A stretch of 6,218 nt of DNA from a bacterium. Lineage in GTDB: Bacteria; Planctomycetota; B15-G4; JADJEK01. Shown here piece after piece: positions 5,478 through 6,218 of this stretch. Where the stretch lies: assembly GCA_030428825.1 (NCBI GenBank), contig JAUIEL010000432.1, positions 1 through 6,218 on the forward strand, in the 5' to 3' direction. The notes beneath the pieces are model-generated. The model did not search any database. It saw only the letters and a list, made by a program, of their open reading frames with translations, and had not been told where the DNA came from. The stretch's first letter is position 1. The number at the start of each line of letters is the position of its first letter. A program made the position numbers and the translations under genes.

Positions 5478-6218
5478 GTGGCCCGCCGCGTGGTGATGTG
5501 CGCGCTCGGCGGGAACGCGCTGCTCCGCGCCGGCGAGGTCCCCTCGATCGAGGCGCAGTTCCGGAACGCGCGGCGGGCGCTGAAGCCGCTCGTGCCGATG
5601 CTGAGGGAAGGGGTCGCGCTCTGCCTGACCCACGGGAACGGGCCGCAGGTCGGGCAGATCCTGATCCGGAACCAGGAGTCGCTCGGGAAGGCGTACGGCA
5701 TCCCGCTCGAGGTGGCGGTCGGACAGACCGAGGGGGAGATCGGGTACCTGCTGCAACAGACGTTCGTGAACCTGCTCGCGAAGGAACGAGTGCCGCGGGA
5801 CGTCGTCGGGTTGCTGACCCAGGTCGAGGTCGACCCGCACGATCCGGACTTCAAGGGACCGACGAAGCCGGTCGGACCGTTCCTGTCGAAGCGGAAGGCG
5901 GACGCGCTGGCGGGGCGCGGGTTCGACGTGGCGCACGAGCGGGGCCGCGGGTGGCGGCGCGTCGTCGCCAGCCCGAAGCCGCTGCGGATCCTCGAGGCGC
6001 GGGTGGTGGCGGAGCTCGTCACGAAGGGGTGCGTGGTGATCGCGGCCGGCGGCGGCGGGATCCCGGTGGCGCGGCGGCGCGGGGGGTTCGAGGGGGTCGC
6101 CGCGGTGATCGACAAGGACCGCGCGGCCGGAGTGCTGGCGCGTCAGCTCCGGGCGCATGGCCGTCGGGCTGTCCAACCAGCCGAGGCGGTCGGCGATCTC
6201 GTCGGGCGCCGGGCGCCA
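5478..6218 (+). CDS. arcC: Carbamate kinase, partial, with an anomalous 3' end
   Basis: Carbamate kinase catalyses reversible phosphate transfer between carbamoyl phosphate plus ADP and carbamate plus ATP, typically the ATP-yielding last step of arginine deiminase, agmatine or purine (allantoin) fermentation. Matching motifs in order are ALGGNALL (9-16), THGNGPQVG (51-59), QTEGEIGYLLQQ (83-94), LTQVEVDPHDPDFKGPTKPVGPF (split over 113-135) with Lys130, GRGWRRVVASPKP (156-168), AAGGGGIPV (189-197) and AVIDKD (209-214) with Lys213. The GTG at 5478 starts one base after the LOG stop, with AGAAGG 6 nt upstream; it is needed to keep the first strand RVVMCALGG. Family members are about 310 aa; 247 codons are visible with no stop. 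From residue 225 (about base 6150) the protein no longer resembles the family, where GADxLxILTxVD is expected, so residues 225-247 are probably not genuine. No arcA or arcB is visible, so the pathway is open. Confidence 0.9.
   Translation, partial: MARRVVMCALGGNALLRAGEVPSIEAQFRNARRALKPLVPMLREGVALCLTHGNGPQVGQILIRNQESLGKAYGIPLEVAVGQTEGEIGYLLQQTFVNLLAKERVPRDVVGLLTQVEVDPHDPDFKGPTKPVGPFLSKRKADALAGRGFDVAHERGRGWRRVVASPKPLRILEARVVAELVTKGCVVIAAGGGGIPVARRRGGFEGVAAVIDKDRAAGVLARQLRAHGRRAVQPAEAVGDLVGRRAP
6144..6218 (-). other. Terminal segment that breaks the carbamate kinase; possible fragment of a phosphoglucose isomerase-type gene
   Basis: Read leftward from the window edge, this stretch encodes 25 residues including PDEIADRLGWLDSPTAM. 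That has the look of genuine protein, and from memory resembles the start of the isomerase domain in bifunctional transaldolase/phosphoglucose isomerases. The plus-strand reading of the same bases has no family resemblance. The resemblance ends near 6144-6149, exactly where the carbamate kinase match also ends, which suggests two unrelated sequences joined here. The identity rests on a short remembered motif and is tentative; the break itself is more certain. Confidence 0.35.

Overview
This is a GC-rich bacterial window of about 6.2 kb, with third codon positions almost all G or C. It is consistent with Acidobacteriota or a related soil or sediment lineage such as Gemmatimonadota, Planctomycetota or Myxococcota. 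The main pointers are an ECF sigma factor of the PF07638 type directly fused by overlap to a Ser/Thr kinase with TPRs, and the N-terminal extension of that kinase. Phylum is an inference; there is no rRNA or other taxonomic marker.

Left part (1-1116): a sigma-54-dependent AAA+ activator runs leftward off the window edge (start at 822). It has almost no N-terminal sensory domain. A 294-bp intergenic region with a strong imperfect hairpin separates it from the divergent rightward operon.

Middle (1117-3970): an ECF-type sigma factor (190 aa) and a 763-aa membrane Ser/Thr protein kinase overlap by 11 bp, with the kinase Shine-Dalgarno inside the sigma gene. The kinase has intact catalytic residues, one transmembrane helix and a C-terminal half of TPRs that would lie outside the cytoplasm. 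No anti-sigma gene is visible, so the kinase is the natural candidate to control the sigma factor. Converging on the kinase and overlapping its 3' end by 23 bp is a small leftward gene (3948-4466). It encodes a stand-alone receiver-like protein that appears to have lost its phosphorylation site. The first 4.5 kb is therefore almost entirely signal transduction.

Right part (4467-6218): a 251-bp divergent spacer leads to a two-gene rightward unit. The first gene is a well-conserved LOG/TIGR00730-family nucleoside-monophosphate phosphoribohydrolase-like protein. One base after its stop begins a carbamate kinase that runs to the window edge. The carbamate kinase matches its family well to about position 6149 and then stops resembling it. 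The last ~75 bp instead reads on the minus strand like part of an unrelated protein, possibly the start of a phosphoglucose isomerase domain, so the right edge may be an assembly chimera or a real rearrangement. No mobile element, CRISPR array, tRNA or rRNA was seen.
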